This document shows, piece after piece, positions 17,551 through 29,151 of a stretch of DNA of 64,000 bases (the first letter of the stretch is position 1; the number at the start of each line of letters is the position of its first letter). Origin of the DNA: Ruegeria lacuscaerulensis (GTDB lineage Bacteria; Pseudomonadota; Alphaproteobacteria; Rhodobacterales; Rhodobacteraceae); assembly GCF_013034685.1 (NCBI RefSeq), contig NZ_WQGO01000002.1, positions 186,001-250,000 of the forward strand. The letters are read 5' to 3'. Under the pieces are notes generated by a model that saw only the letters and a list, made by a program, of their open reading frames with translations, had not been told where the DNA came from and ran no database searches. The translations under genes were made by a program, and so were the position numbers.

Positions 17551-18612
17551 ATGCTCAGAGACTTCATCAAAACCGCTGCGGTGGCCACCTCGCTGGTGGC
17601 GGCATCCGCACTAGCTGCAACGGCTGCTGATTACACCCTGCGCGCCACAGCGAACTCAAACGAAAACGACGAAGACTATGATGGTCTGATCGTCTTCAAG
17701 AACTATGTTGAGGCTGCCTCGAACGGCGCCATCGAGGTGGAACTGTTCATCGGGACGCAGCTGTGCTCGAACGGGGCCGAGTGCCTGCAAGGCGTGGCTG
17801 ACGGCACGATCGACATATACATCTCTACCTCGGGCGGCGCGTCGGGCATCTTCCCCTACGTGCAGGTCCTCGATCTGCCCTACCTGATGGCCGATGACCG
17901 CGTGGCCGAGCATGTTCTGTCAGGCGATTTCACCCGCAAGGTCCGCGACATGGCGCTCGAGGATTCCGGTGGCGCGATCCGTCTGATGACCATCGGAAAC
18001 ACCGGCGGCTGGCGCAACTTCGCCAACACCCAGCGTCGCATCGCCGAACCTGCCGATATGGAAGGTCTGAAAATCCGCACCGTGGTCGCCGACCTGCCGC
18101 AAGAGCTGGTCAAGGCACTTGGTGCATCGCCTACTCCGATCCCATGGCCGGAACTGTTCACCAGCTTCCAGACCGGTGTGGTTGAAGGGTCCAAGAACGG
18201 CATCACCGACATCATGGGTATGAAATTCCCCGATGCCGGTCTGCAATACGTCACGCTGGACGGCCACGCCTATATGGGCGCGCTATGGTGGATGAATAAC
18301 GCCAAGTTCCAGGAGATGCCCGAGGACATGCGCCGCGTGGTGGTCGATGGGTTCTATGCTCTGCAGCAGGCCACCTTTGCCTCGCCCAAGCGCAAGTCGA
18401 TCCAAGCCTATGAAGATTTCGTCGCCGGTGGCGGGGATCTCTATGTGCCGACACCCGACCAGAAAGCTGCGTTCAAAGAGGCCGCAACGCCGGTTTATGA
18501 CTGGTTCCAGTCCAACGTGGCCCGCGGGGACGAGGTGTTCAACGCCCTGACCGAAGCGGTTGCTGCAGCCGAGGCTGATATCAACGCCTCTCGCGATGCG
18601 GATCTGAACTAA
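17551..18612 (+). CDS. TRAP transporter substrate-binding protein (DctP type)
   Basis: A 353-residue periplasmic binding protein. ATG 17551 has GGGAGG just upstream and gives a signal peptide ending around ALAATAA before DYTLRATANSNEND; the upstream TTG extension overlaps the large-permease gene and is not needed. DctP-family features include the conserved central segment LKIRTVVADLPQELVKALGASPTPIPWPELFTSFQTGVVEG, whose Arg normally contacts a carboxylate or other anionic group. An anionic cargo such as a sulfonated sugar would fit the operon, but the residues that would decide this cannot be judged by eye. Confidence 0.92.
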   Translation: MLRDFIKTAAVATSLVAASALAATAADYTLRATANSNENDEDYDGLIVFKNYVEAASNGAIEVELFIGTQLCSNGAECLQGVADGTIDIYISTSGGASGIFPYVQVLDLPYLMADDRVAEHVLSGDFTRKVRDMALEDSGGAIRLMTIGNTGGWRNFANTQRRIAEPADMEGLKIRTVVADLPQELVKALGASPTPIPWPELFTSFQTGVVEGSKNGITDIMGMKFPDAGLQYVTLDGHAYMGALWWMNNAKFQEMPEDMRRVVVDGFYALQQATFASPKRKSIQAYEDFVAGGGDLYVPTPDQKAAFKEAATPVYDWFQSNVARGDEVFNALTEAVAAAEADINASRDADLN

Positions 18613-18619
18613 GCGAAAG

Positions 18620-18644
18620 GGGCCGGGCGCTTCGTCCGGCCCTT
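18620..18644. terminator. Hairpin between convergent dctP-type gene and Sel1 gene
   Basis: GGGCCGG (18620-18626) pairs with CCGGCCC (18636-18642) around a loop that can add three more pairs. Only two Ts follow on the + strand. On the - strand the hairpin is followed by CCTTTCGC. It fits a shared terminator between converging genes, although the T-tract is poor. Confidence 0.5.
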
Positions 18645-19113
18645 ACCGAAACGGGTACATCCACCCTTTGTAGTCGTTGACCAGAACATGCGCTCTTTCA
18701 ATCTGCTCCGGCGACATTTTCTTGACCACTTCCTCAAGGCTGATCGCCGCATCGGGATCACCGCCAATCGCGCTGAGCGTGTACCACATATACGCCCGCA
18801 CCAGATCGGGCGCGGGCATGCCCAGACCCAGCTCATAATACCAACCGACGCCCGATTGCGCCCCCGGATGTCCCTTCATCGAAGCACGCAGATACCAATC
18901 AAACGCCCGCTCGTAATCCTGCTCGACCCCCAGCCCAAGGCCGTACATGACGCCGATCAGTTCCTCGGCCTCGGCATTGCCAGACCGCGCGGCTGGCATC
19001 AGTTCCTCGCGTGCGGCCTCGAACTCCCCGGCCTCCATCATGTCACGCGCCTGTTCCAGTTCGGCCAGCGCCGGGGTGGCAAGAAAGCAAAGGGCAAATA
19101 CAAGCTGGCGCAT
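18643..19113 (-). CDS. Exported Sel1-like repeat protein
   Basis: A 156-residue protein with a signal peptide (MRQLVFALCFLATPALA) followed by tetratricopeptide-like Sel1 repeats, visible as AAREELMPAARSGNAEAEELIGVMYGLGLGVEQDYERAFDWYLRASMKG and GAQSGVGWYYELGLG. Such periplasmic solenoids usually mediate protein contacts; no enzymatic role is expected. ATG 19113 has GGAAG about 8 bases upstream, so the start is well supported. The 5' end overlaps the likely beginning of the divergent peroxidase gene by about 9 bases, an unusual arrangement that leaves no promoter gap. Confidence 0.82.
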   Translation of the reverse strand: MRQLVFALCFLATPALAELEQARDMMEAGEFEAAREELMPAARSGNAEAEELIGVMYGLGLGVEQDYERAFDWYLRASMKGHPGAQSGVGWYYELGLGMPAPDLVRAYMWYTLSAIGGDPDAAISLEEVVKKMSPEQIERAHVLVNDYKGWMYPFR

Positions 19114-20397
19114 TGGGTTTTCTTCCTTTTCGTCGGTGCGGCTGCGGCTCAGGATTTGCCGCGCCCGCTGACCGATGATGACTTTATCCTCTTTGATATG
19201 GAACAGGCTGCCATCGGTCATCAACTGTTTTACGACCCGATCCTGTCGGGCAATCAGAACATATCCTGCGCCCATTGCCATCACCCCGATTTCGGCACGT
19301 CGGACGGGTTGTCTTTGGGGATCGGTGAAGGCGGACAGGGTCTGGGACCGAACCGCATGCCCGGCGTGGGCGCAGAAAAGATCCGCAAGCGCATCCCGCG
19401 CAATTCACCGGGGCTTTGGAACCTTGGGGCAAAAGAGCTTCACACCGTATTCCACGATGGCCGCCTGAGCATCTCGGATGTCTACGGCAACGGATTCAAT
19501 TCTCCGGCCCAGGAATGGTTGCCTGAGGGGCTGAACTCGCTGCTCGCCGCACAGGCGCTGTTCCCGCTGACCTCGCAATTCGAAATGGCCGGCAATGTCG
19601 GCGAAAATCAGGTGACCGGAGCGGTTGCCGACCGAATTGATCTGGGCTGGCCTATCCTTGCCAAGCGCGTGCGCACCGATCCGCGCTATGGCCCGGCCAT
19701 GGTCGCTGCTTTTGATGAGGTCAACACGACCGAGGATATCACAATCACCCAGATCGCCAACGCCTTAGCCGCTTTCATGGCGGTTGAATGGCGCAGCACC
19801 GACAGCGCGTTCGATCAATACCTCGCGGGTGTCTCCTCGGCGCTGACGGCAGAGCAGAAAGACGGGATGGACCTGTTCTACGGCAAAGCCCAGTGTTCGA
19901 CCTGTCATTCAGGGCCACTAATGTCAGATCAGGAATTTCACGCCTTAGCCCTGCCCCCTTTTGGGCCAGGTCGCACGCGGCAATGGGACCCCTACGTGCG
20001 TGACGTTGGCCGCATGGGGGAAAGCGACCGGCTGGAGGATGCTTATCGCTTTCGCACTCCGATGTTGCGAAACGTCGCTCTGACGGCGCCCTATGGGCAT
20101 AATGGAGCATTTCCGGACCTAGAAAGCATGATACGCCACCACCTGAATCCAGAACGCAGCCTGTCACAATGGACCCGTGATATGGCTAACCTGCCGAACG
20201 TTCCTTGGTTGCACAAAGCCGATTTCGTCGTCTGGGACGACCGGTTGGAAATGGCGCGTGTGCGCGGCAAGATGGACATCACGCCATTGGAATTGTCCGA
20301 AGCTGACATCGCAAGTCTCGTGGCATTCCTCAACGCACTGACGGGATCCAGCGTGGACTCTCCACCATTCGGGGTACCGAAAGGCTTCGTCCCCTAA
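19105..20397 (+). CDS. Di-haem cytochrome c peroxidase / MauG family protein
   Basis: A periplasmic protein of about 430 residues with two haem c attachment motifs, CAHCH (near residue 55) and CSTCH (near 264), typical of CcpA/MauG proteins that reduce peroxides or modify partner proteins. The N-terminus reads like a signal peptide (LAHWVFFLFVGAAAAQ, then DLPRPLTDDDF), but no ATG, GTG or TTG lies in frame just before it. CTG 19105 is the best-placed codon. The next ATG, within DMEQAAIGH, would remove the signal. The start is therefore unsettled. It overlaps the divergent Sel1 gene. Confidence 0.82.
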   Translation: MAHWVFFLFVGAAAAQDLPRPLTDDDFILFDMEQAAIGHQLFYDPILSGNQNISCAHCHHPDFGTSDGLSLGIGEGGQGLGPNRMPGVGAEKIRKRIPRNSPGLWNLGAKELHTVFHDGRLSISDVYGNGFNSPAQEWLPEGLNSLLAAQALFPLTSQFEMAGNVGENQVTGAVADRIDLGWPILAKRVRTDPRYGPAMVAAFDEVNTTEDITITQIANALAAFMAVEWRSTDSAFDQYLAGVSSALTAEQKDGMDLFYGKAQCSTCHSGPLMSDQEFHALALPPFGPGRTRQWDPYVRDVGRMGESDRLEDAYRFRTPMLRNVALTAPYGHNGAFPDLESMIRHHLNPERSLSQWTRDMANLPNVPWLHKADFVVWDDRLEMARVRGKMDITPLELSEADIASLVAFLNALTGSSVDSPPFGVPKGFVP

Positions 20398-20398
20398 G

Positions 20399-20421
20399 AA
20401 AAACCCCCGCTGGGGCGGGGG
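20399..20421 (-). terminator. Terminator after gcvP (convergent with the peroxidase gene)
   Basis: CCCCCGC (20404-20410) and GCGGGGG (20415-20421) form a perfect 7-bp stem with a 4-base loop. Read on the - strand it is followed by five Ts (20403-20399), a good intrinsic terminator for the glycine operon. Read on the + strand the tail is ATTTAT, so it may also serve the peroxidase gene. Confidence 0.8.
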
Positions 20422-20434
20422 ATTTATCTGAGTA

Positions 20435-23290
<2,856 letters not shown>

Positions 23291-23405
23291 TGCAGCGCTC
23301 CTATGAATAAGTCAGGTCGGGCGGAGACCACGCAGGCCTCCGATACATCATCACGAGCCGGTTCGGCCCGAACGGGCGAAGCCCTGTACAGGGCCCCGGT
23401 CTGGA

Positions 23406-23771
23406 TCAGCCGATGAAGGCCTTGTAGCCAGCTTCGTCCATCAGATCTTCGAGTTGCGACGCGTCCGCGATCTTGATCTTGTAGATCCACGCCTCACCCT
23501 CGGGGTCTTCGTTCAGCGCGCCGGGATTGTCGGCCAGTGCTTCGTTGACCTCGGTGATCTCGCCATCCACCGGCGCATAGAGTTCCGAGGCCGCCTTGAC
23601 GGATTCGATCACGCCGATCTCGCCGTCTTTCTCGAACTCGTCACCCACTTCCTGCTGTTCCACGAAGACCACATCGCCCAGCTGCTCGGCAGCGTGCTTG
23701 GTGATGCCCAGCGTGGCCGTGTCGCCGTCCACATCCAGCCATTCATGTTCTTCGGAATAATAGGTTGCCAT
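23406..23771 (-). CDS. gcvH: Glycine cleavage system H protein
   Basis: A 121-residue lipoyl carrier that shuttles the aminomethyl intermediate between GcvP, GcvT and Lpd. The lipoylation lysine is K59 in ESVKAASE. Length and layout are standard for the family. It lies 18 bases after gcvT on the same strand. The lipoyl synthase encoded upstream in the same operon can complete its cofactor. Confidence 0.97.
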   Translation of the reverse strand: MATYYSEEHEWLDVDGDTATLGITKHAAEQLGDVVFVEQQEVGDEFEKDGEIGVIESVKAASELYAPVDGEITEVNEALADNPGALNEDPEGEAWIYKIKIADASQLEDLMDEAGYKAFIG

Positions 23772-23789
23772 GGTCTTTCTCTCCTGACT

Positions 23790-24884
23790 TCAACGCTTGT
23801 AATTCTGGGTGACGAAGGGCAGCGCCACAACCTCGGCCGGTTGCGGCTTGCCCCGGATGATCAGGTTGACCACCTCGCCCGGCGCGCCATGGCCCGCCGC
23901 CACATAGCCCATCGCCACCGGTCCACCCACCGTGGGGCCAAACCCGCCCGAGGTGATCTGGCCAATGCTATTGCCCTCGGCGCATTGGATTTCCACGCCC
24001 TGACGTGCAGGCGCTCGACCTGTCGGCTTGATGCCCACCAGCTTGCGTGCAGGCCCCTCGGCCAGTTCCTTTTGGATACGCGCGGCGCCGGGAAAGCCGC
24101 CCTCTTCCTTGCGGCGCTTCTGGATTGCCCAAGCCAACGAAGCTTCGATCGGAGAGGTGCTCTGGTCGATGTCATTGCCGTAAAGGCACAGCCCCGCCTC
24201 CAGCCGCAGGCTGTCGCGCGCGCCCAGACCGGCGGCTTCACAATCCTCATGCGCCAGGAACGCGCGGGTCACTTCTATGGCCTTGTCCTCCGGGATCGAG
24301 ATCTCGTACCCGTCCTCACCGGTGTAACCCAGGCGTGAGATACGGCATTCAACGCCGTTGATATCCGCCACCGTGGTTTCCATGAACTTCAGATCCCGCG
24401 CCGCAGGGCAGAGATCGCCCACCACATCCTCGGCCTTGGGTCCCTGCACCGCAACCAGCGCACGGTCGAAGATCTCGATCACCTCGACGCCGTCCAGGTT
24501 GGCCTGCATATGCGGAATGTCCTGATGCCGCAGCGCCGCGTTCACCACCACAAAGTAATGGTCCCCCGCATTCGACACGATCAGGTCATCCATGATCCCG
24601 CCGTCTTCGTTCGTAAAAAAACCGTAGCGCGCCTTGCCCTCTTTCAGCGTCGCAAAAGCCTGCGGGCACAAAGCTTCCAGCTTTTCCCCCACATTCTCAC
24701 CGCGCAGAATCACCTGACCCATATGGCTGACGTCAAACACCGCAGCCCTCTCGCGACACTGCGAATGCTCACCCATAATCCCCAAAGAATACTGAACAGG
24801 CATCTCCCACCCAGCAAAATCAACCATCTTCCCGCCCAACTCAACATGCAAGTCATACAAAGGCGTGCGCCGCGGTAATGTCAT
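23790..24884 (-). CDS. gcvT: Aminomethyltransferase GcvT (T-protein)
   Basis: A 364-residue folate-dependent aminomethyltransferase that releases ammonia and makes 5,10-methylene-tetrahydrofolate. Family features include MPVQYSLGIMGEHSQCRERAAVFDVSHMGQV near the N-terminus and YTGEDGYEISIP in the middle. ATG 24884 has GAAAGG about 10 bases upstream, so the start is supported even though it lies 32 bases inside the end of the universal stress protein gene. The overlap suggests translational coupling. Confidence 0.95.
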   Translation of the reverse strand: MTLPRRTPLYDLHVELGGKMVDFAGWEMPVQYSLGIMGEHSQCRERAAVFDVSHMGQVILRGENVGEKLEALCPQAFATLKEGKARYGFFTNEDGGIMDDLIVSNAGDHYFVVVNAALRHQDIPHMQANLDGVEVIEIFDRALVAVQGPKAEDVVGDLCPAARDLKFMETTVADINGVECRISRLGYTGEDGYEISIPEDKAIEVTRAFLAHEDCEAAGLGARDSLRLEAGLCLYGNDIDQSTSPIEASLAWAIQKRRKEEGGFPGAARIQKELAEGPARKLVGIKPTGRAPARQGVEIQCAEGNSIGQITSGGFGPTVGGPVAMGYVAAGHGAPGEVVNLIIRGKPQPAEVVALPFVTQNYKR

Positions 24885-25323
24885 ATCTATAACCTTTCAA
24901 ATAGCGGGATTGGTCGCGAACGACCATGACAGTGCAGTGCGCATTCCGCACCACCCGCGCCAAGTTCGGGCCAATTTCATAATTCGGGAAATCGCCCTTG
25001 GTGGAGGCCATGACGATCAGATCAAACCCCTCTTTATAGGCGAGTTTCAGAATTTCACGGTAGACGCTGCCTTCTTCGATGTGGATCGCCACATCGGAGG
25101 CATCGCCGTGATCCAGAATGGCCTGGACCGCGTTGCGAACGTGATCCTTGGCACCGGCACCATAATTCGCAGGCAGGTTCGGCAATTGAATTATCTCGGG
25201 GATGACGGAAACCGCGTGCAGTTCGGCGCCGTAGAATTTCGCTTGTTCCAACGCGACCGGCAGAGCCAGTTTCCAGGAACGGTCATCCGTATGATCAATC
25301 GGCAGCAGGATTTTCTTGGCCAT
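24853..25323 (-). CDS. Universal stress protein, UspA family
   Basis: A 156-residue single Usp domain: KKILLPIDHTDDRSWKLALPVALEQAKFYGAELHAVSVIPE at the N-terminus and GFDLIVMASTKGDFPNYEIGPNLARVVRNAHCTVMVVRD near the C-terminus. ATG 25323 has AGGAG seven bases upstream, a better start than the GTG one codon earlier. Usp proteins beside transporters are often thought to modulate them or report energy state. Here it sits between the glycine symporter gene and gcvT, overlapping gcvT by 32 bases. Its exact role is unknown. Confidence 0.87.
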   Translation of the reverse strand: MAKKILLPIDHTDDRSWKLALPVALEQAKFYGAELHAVSVIPEIIQLPNLPANYGAGAKDHVRNAVQAILDHGDASDVAIHIEEGSVYREILKLAYKEGFDLIVMASTKGDFPNYEIGPNLARVVRNAHCTVMVVRDQSRYLKGYRYDITAAHAFV

Positions 25324-25401
25324 CACGTCTCTCCTCGAGATATGGAATTCTGTTTCAAAGGCGGGGGGCCGGGTTGGCCCCCCGTTTTGGTCGGGCCGAA
25401 C

Positions 25402-26775
25402 CTATTCGGCGGGTTTTGCCTCCGGCTCTTCGGACTGACCACCCGAGGCGAAGAACTCTTTCGTCAGTTTGAAGACGATTGGGCTCAACAGGGCCAGAGC
25501 AATCAGGTTCGGGACAGCCATCATGGCGTTCAGCGTGTCCGCCAGCAGCCAGATGAAGCCCAGATCCGCAGTTGCGCCGAAGTAGATCATGACGATCCAC
25601 AGGACGCGGTAGGGCATCAGGGATTTCACACCCAGCAGGAACTCGACACATTTTTCGCCATAGAAGGACCAGCCAAGGATAGTGGTGAAGGCAAAGATCG
25701 ACAGGGCAATGGCGATCAAATACCCACCGATACCCGGCAGCGACAGTTCGAACGCATGGCTGGTCAGCGCCGCACCGGATTCACCGGATGTCCAGGCACC
25801 CGACGCGATGATTGCCAGACCGGTGATAGAGCAGACGATAATGGTATCGATGAACGTACCCAGCATCGCGATCAGGCCCTGGTTTACCGGACCTTTAGTC
25901 TCGGCAGCGGCGTGCGCAATCGGGGCGGAACCCAAACCCGCTTCGTTCGAAAACACACCACGTGCCACACCAAAGCGGATGGCGGCCCAGACGGCTGCGC
26001 CCGCGAACCCACCTTCGGCGGCGGACGGGGTGAATGCGTAGGTGAAGACGAGGGACAGCGCATGTCCGATGTTGCCGATGTTGATCAGCAGAACCAGCAG
26101 GCCCGCGATGATATAGGCAACAGCCATGAACGGAACCAGCTTGCCTGCGACAGCACCGATGCGCGTGATCCCGCCCAGGATAACAGCTGCGGTCAAGACC
26201 ATCAGAACAACGCCGGTGACCGAAGTATTCAGGCCGAAATTGGCCTCCAACACCTGAGCAACACCATTTGCCTGTACGCCGTTGCCGATACCGAAAGCTG
26301 CGACCGCGCCGAACAGGGCAAAAGCTACACCCAGCCAGGCCCACTTCGCGCCGAGGCCGTTCTTGATGTAGTACATCGGGCCGCCGACATAGTTACCCAG
26401 CTCGTCTTTCTCACGATATTTCACCGCGCAGACGGCTTCAGCATATTTGGTGGCCATGCCCACCAGGGCGGTCATCCACATCCAGAACAAAGCACCCGGA
26501 CCGCCCAGGAAGACAGCAGTGGCCACACCAGCGATGTTGCCCGTACCGATAGTTGCCGACAGCGAGGTCATCAGCGCGTTGAACGGGCTGATCTGCCCCT
26601 CGCCCTGCCCTTCGCGGCCTTTGAACAGCAGGCTGAAGCCTGTGCCAATGCGCAGGATCGGCATGAATTTCAGCCCGACCTGCAGGAAGAAGCCGACGCC
26701 GAGGATAAGAACCAGCATCAGCGGTCCCCAAACGACGCCATTGATGGCCCCTACGATTGAATTTAACGCTTCCAT
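25402..26775 (-). CDS. Alanine/glycine:cation symporter (AGCS family)
   Basis: A 457-residue membrane protein with about eleven segments, typical of sodium-coupled alanine/glycine uptake carriers. Family motifs are SLSATIGTGNIAGVATAVFLGGPGALFWMW and RGVFSNEAGLGSAPIAHAAAETKGPVNQGL. Placed inside the glycine oxidation operon between lipA and the stress protein gene, it most probably imports glycine as substrate for the cleavage system. It ends with a charged Glu/Pro-rich cytoplasmic tail. Confidence 0.92.
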   Translation of the reverse strand: MEALNSIVGAINGVVWGPLMLVLILGVGFFLQVGLKFMPILRIGTGFSLLFKGREGQGEGQISPFNALMTSLSATIGTGNIAGVATAVFLGGPGALFWMWMTALVGMATKYAEAVCAVKYREKDELGNYVGGPMYYIKNGLGAKWAWLGVAFALFGAVAAFGIGNGVQANGVAQVLEANFGLNTSVTGVVLMVLTAAVILGGITRIGAVAGKLVPFMAVAYIIAGLLVLLINIGNIGHALSLVFTYAFTPSAAEGGFAGAAVWAAIRFGVARGVFSNEAGLGSAPIAHAAAETKGPVNQGLIAMLGTFIDTIIVCSITGLAIIASGAWTSGESGAALTSHAFELSLPGIGGYLIAIALSIFAFTTILGWSFYGEKCVEFLLGVKSLMPYRVLWIVMIYFGATADLGFIWLLADTLNAMMAVPNLIALALLSPIVFKLTKEFFASGGQSEEPEAKPAE

Positions 26776-26799
26776 GGTATTCCTCCCTAGTGCGTCTGG

Positions 26800-27744
26800 T
26801 TATGCCCCGGCAGCAATCGCCCGCTGGCGAGCTTGCTTGAGGGCGGCAAAATCTTCGTCCGCGTGGAACGACGAACGGGTCAGCGGTGTGGCCGACACGT
26901 GCAGAAAGCCCTTGGAGCGCGCGATCTGCTCCAGCTGGGTGAACTCTTCCGGTGCCCAGAACCGGTCGATCGGATGGTGTTTCGGGGTCGGTTGCAGATA
27001 TTGCCCAACCGTCAGGAAATCGACCTGTGCCGCGCGCAGGTCGTCCATCACCTGCCGCACGTCATCCAGGCTTTCCCCCAGCCCGACCATCAGACCGGAT
27101 TTGGTGAAAATCTCGGGATTGGCGCGTTTGGCGTCGTCCAGCAGGCGCAGCGAAGTATAGTAGCGTGCGCCGGGACGAACCGTCGGGTAGAGATGCGGGA
27201 CCGTTTCAAGATTGTGGTTGAACACATCCGGCGCAGCTTCGAAGACGGCCTCCGCCGCGCCGCCCTTGCCCAGAAAGTCGGGGGTCAGGACCTCTACCGT
27301 GGTGCCGGGGTTTTGATGACTCACGGCGCGGATGGTCTGTGCGATATGTTCGGCCCCGCCATCAGTCAGATCGTCACGGTCCACGGATGTGATCACCACA
27401 TGGCGCAGGCCCAGCTTTTTGACCGCTGACGCGACGCGGCCCGGCTCGAACACATCGAGCGCATCCGGGCGTCCGGTTGCGACGTTGCAGAAGGAACAAC
27501 CGCGGGTGCAGACCTCGCCCATGATCATCATGGTGGCGTGACGTTTGGACCAGCATTCGCCGATATTCGGGCAGGCGGCTTCTTCGCAGACAGTTGCCAG
27601 ATCGTGATCGCGCATCAGGCGGCGAGTCTCATAGTACTCGGCGCTTTCGATTTTTTTCCGGCGTATCCACTTGGGCTTGCGCGGGATCACGCTGTCGGCC
27701 TTTTTGGCCTTTTCCGGGTGGCGAGGGCGAAGCTGGATGGTCAT
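26800..27744 (-). CDS. lipA: Lipoyl synthase LipA
   Basis: A 314-residue radical SAM enzyme that inserts two sulfur atoms into protein-bound octanoyl groups. The auxiliary cluster cysteines are C53, C58 and C64 ([12 protein letters not shown]) and the radical SAM cysteines are C79, C83 and C86 (CTRGCSFC). The C-terminal [10 protein letters not shown] matches the family's conserved R-S-S motif. ATG 27744 has AAGGAAG upstream; a long in-frame extension beyond it is antisense-like and rejected. The gene probably supports lipoylation of GcvH within the operon. A lipoyl transferase gene is not present in the window. Confidence 0.96.
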   Translation of the reverse strand: MTIQLRPRHPEKAKKADSVIPRKPKWIRRKKIESAEYYETRRLMRDHDLATVCEEAACPNIGECWSKRHATMMIMGEVCTRGCSFCNVATGRPDALDVFEPGRVASAVKKLGLRHVVITSVDRDDLTDGGAEHIAQTIRAVSHQNPGTTVEVLTPDFLGKGGAAEAVFEAAPDVFNHNLETVPHLYPTVRPGARYYTSLRLLDDAKRANPEIFTKSGLMVGLGESLDDVRQVMDDLRAAQVDFLTVGQYLQPTPKHHPIDRFWAPEEFTQLEQIARSKGFLHVSATPLTRSSFHADEDFAALKQARQRAIAAGA

Positions 27745-27758
27745 CTGGCTGAACTTCC

Positions 27759-29141
27759 TTAGGCGTGGATCGCGCGGCCCATGGCGTCGAGGCAGGCTTC
27801 TTTCACCGCCTCTCCCATGGCTGGATGTGCGTGGCAGGTCGCGGCAACATCGGCGACGGTGGCGCCTTTGGTCATCGCCAGAACGAGTTCTGCGATCTGA
27901 TCGCCGCCATGGGCTCCGCAAATATGCGCGCCCAGAATTTTGCCGCTCGGGTCAGCCAGAACCTTTACCGCGCCGTCGGTTTCCCCGGTCGAACGCGCGC
28001 GCGAGTTGGCCATGAAGGCGAACTTGCCGACCGTGTAGTCGGTACCGGCCTCTTTCAGCGCCTCCTCGGTTGCGCCGACCGAGGCGACCTCGGGGTCGGT
28101 ATACACAACACCCGGTACGGTGTTGTAGTCCACGTGAACATCCTGCCCGGCCAGCATCTCGACACAGGCGACGCCATCCTCTTCGGCTTTGTGGGCCAGC
28201 ATCGGGCCGAGGATGCAATCGCCGATGGCATAGATACCGGGCACCGAGGTGCGGAACTTCCCGTCAACCTGAACAAAGCCGCGCGGGTCAAGAGCTATCC
28301 CCAGATCTTCCAGCCCCAACCCGCGCGTAACGGGACGGCGGCCGACGGCGATCAGGACCTTGTCGGCCTCAATCACCTCTTCCTTGGCTTTGCCGACCCG
28401 ATCCAGCGTAAGCGTTAATCCGGTTTCTGATTTGTCGATGGCCTTCAGCGCGCGCCCCAACTGGAATTTCAGCCCCCGTTTGGACAAGGCTCGTTGCGCC
28501 AGTTTCGCAATCTCGCCATCAATGCCGGGCAGCACGCGGTCGAGATATTCAACCACCGTAACCTTAGCGCCAAGACGCGCCCAGACTTGCCCAAGTTCCA
28601 GCCCGATCACGCCCGCGCCGACAACAACCAGATGATCCGGCACCGTATCCAGCGCCAAGGCTCCGGTCGAACTCAATACGTGCTGCTCATCAATCTCGAT
28701 CCCGTTCAGCGGCGTCGGTTCGGACCCGGTGGCGATCAGGATGTTCTTGGCTTCATAGATATCATCGCCAACCTGCACCTGCCCGTCGGCGGGAATGCGT
28801 GCCCAGCCTTCGATCAGCTCAACGCCGTTTTTCTTGAACAGAAACCCAATGCCCTTGGTCAGATCACCCACGATCTTGTCCTTGCGCCCCATCATGGCGG
28901 GTACGTCGATGCTGGCCCCCTCGACCGCAATGCCATGGGAGGAGAGATGTGCAAGTTCGGCATATTTGGCCGAGGAGGTCAGCAACGCTTTGGAGGGGAT
29001 ACACCCCACATTCAAACAGGTACCACCCAGCGCCCCGCGCCCCTCGACGCAGGCCACTTTCAACCCCAATTGGGCGGCGCGAATGGCCGCGACATAGCCG
29101 CCCGGGCCGCCGCCAATGACGATCATGTCATAAATGTTCAT
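27759..29141 (-). CDS. lpd: Dihydrolipoyl dehydrogenase (L-protein)
   Basis: A 460-residue FAD-dependent disulfide oxidoreductase that reoxidises dihydrolipoyl-GcvH with NAD. The FAD site is [13 protein letters not shown] at the N-terminus and the redox-active disulfide is C42/C47 in [13 protein letters not shown]. The catalytic His-Glu pair of the partner subunit is in [13 protein letters not shown] near the C-terminus. Start at ATG 29141 gives the normal N-terminus. It lies 10 bases after glyA, so this Lpd copy is probably dedicated to glycine cleavage. Confidence 0.96.
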   Translation of the reverse strand: MNIYDMIVIGGGPGGYVAAIRAAQLGLKVACVEGRGALGGTCLNVGCIPSKALLTSSAKYAELAHLSSHGIAVEGASIDVPAMMGRKDKIVGDLTKGIGFLFKKNGVELIEGWARIPADGQVQVGDDIYEAKNILIATGSEPTPLNGIEIDEQHVLSSTGALALDTVPDHLVVVGAGVIGLELGQVWARLGAKVTVVEYLDRVLPGIDGEIAKLAQRALSKRGLKFQLGRALKAIDKSETGLTLTLDRVGKAKEEVIEADKVLIAVGRRPVTRGLGLEDLGIALDPRGFVQVDGKFRTSVPGIYAIGDCILGPMLAHKAEEDGVACVEMLAGQDVHVDYNTVPGVVYTDPEVASVGATEEALKEAGTDYTVGKFAFMANSRARSTGETDGAVKVLADPSGKILGAHICGAHGGDQIAELVLAMTKGATVADVAATCHAHPAMGEAVKEACLDAMGRAIHA

Positions 29142-29151
29142 GGGTCGTCTC

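Noticed and set aside
18688..19104. N-terminal extension of the peroxidase gene from ATG 18688
   Set aside because: It would run antisense through the whole Sel1 gene and place the signal peptide in the middle of the protein.
24865..26760. Long + strand frame of 631 codons opposite the stress protein and symporter genes
   Set aside because: Antisense to two well-supported genes; low-complexity His/Gln/Asp-rich composition typical of shadow frames.
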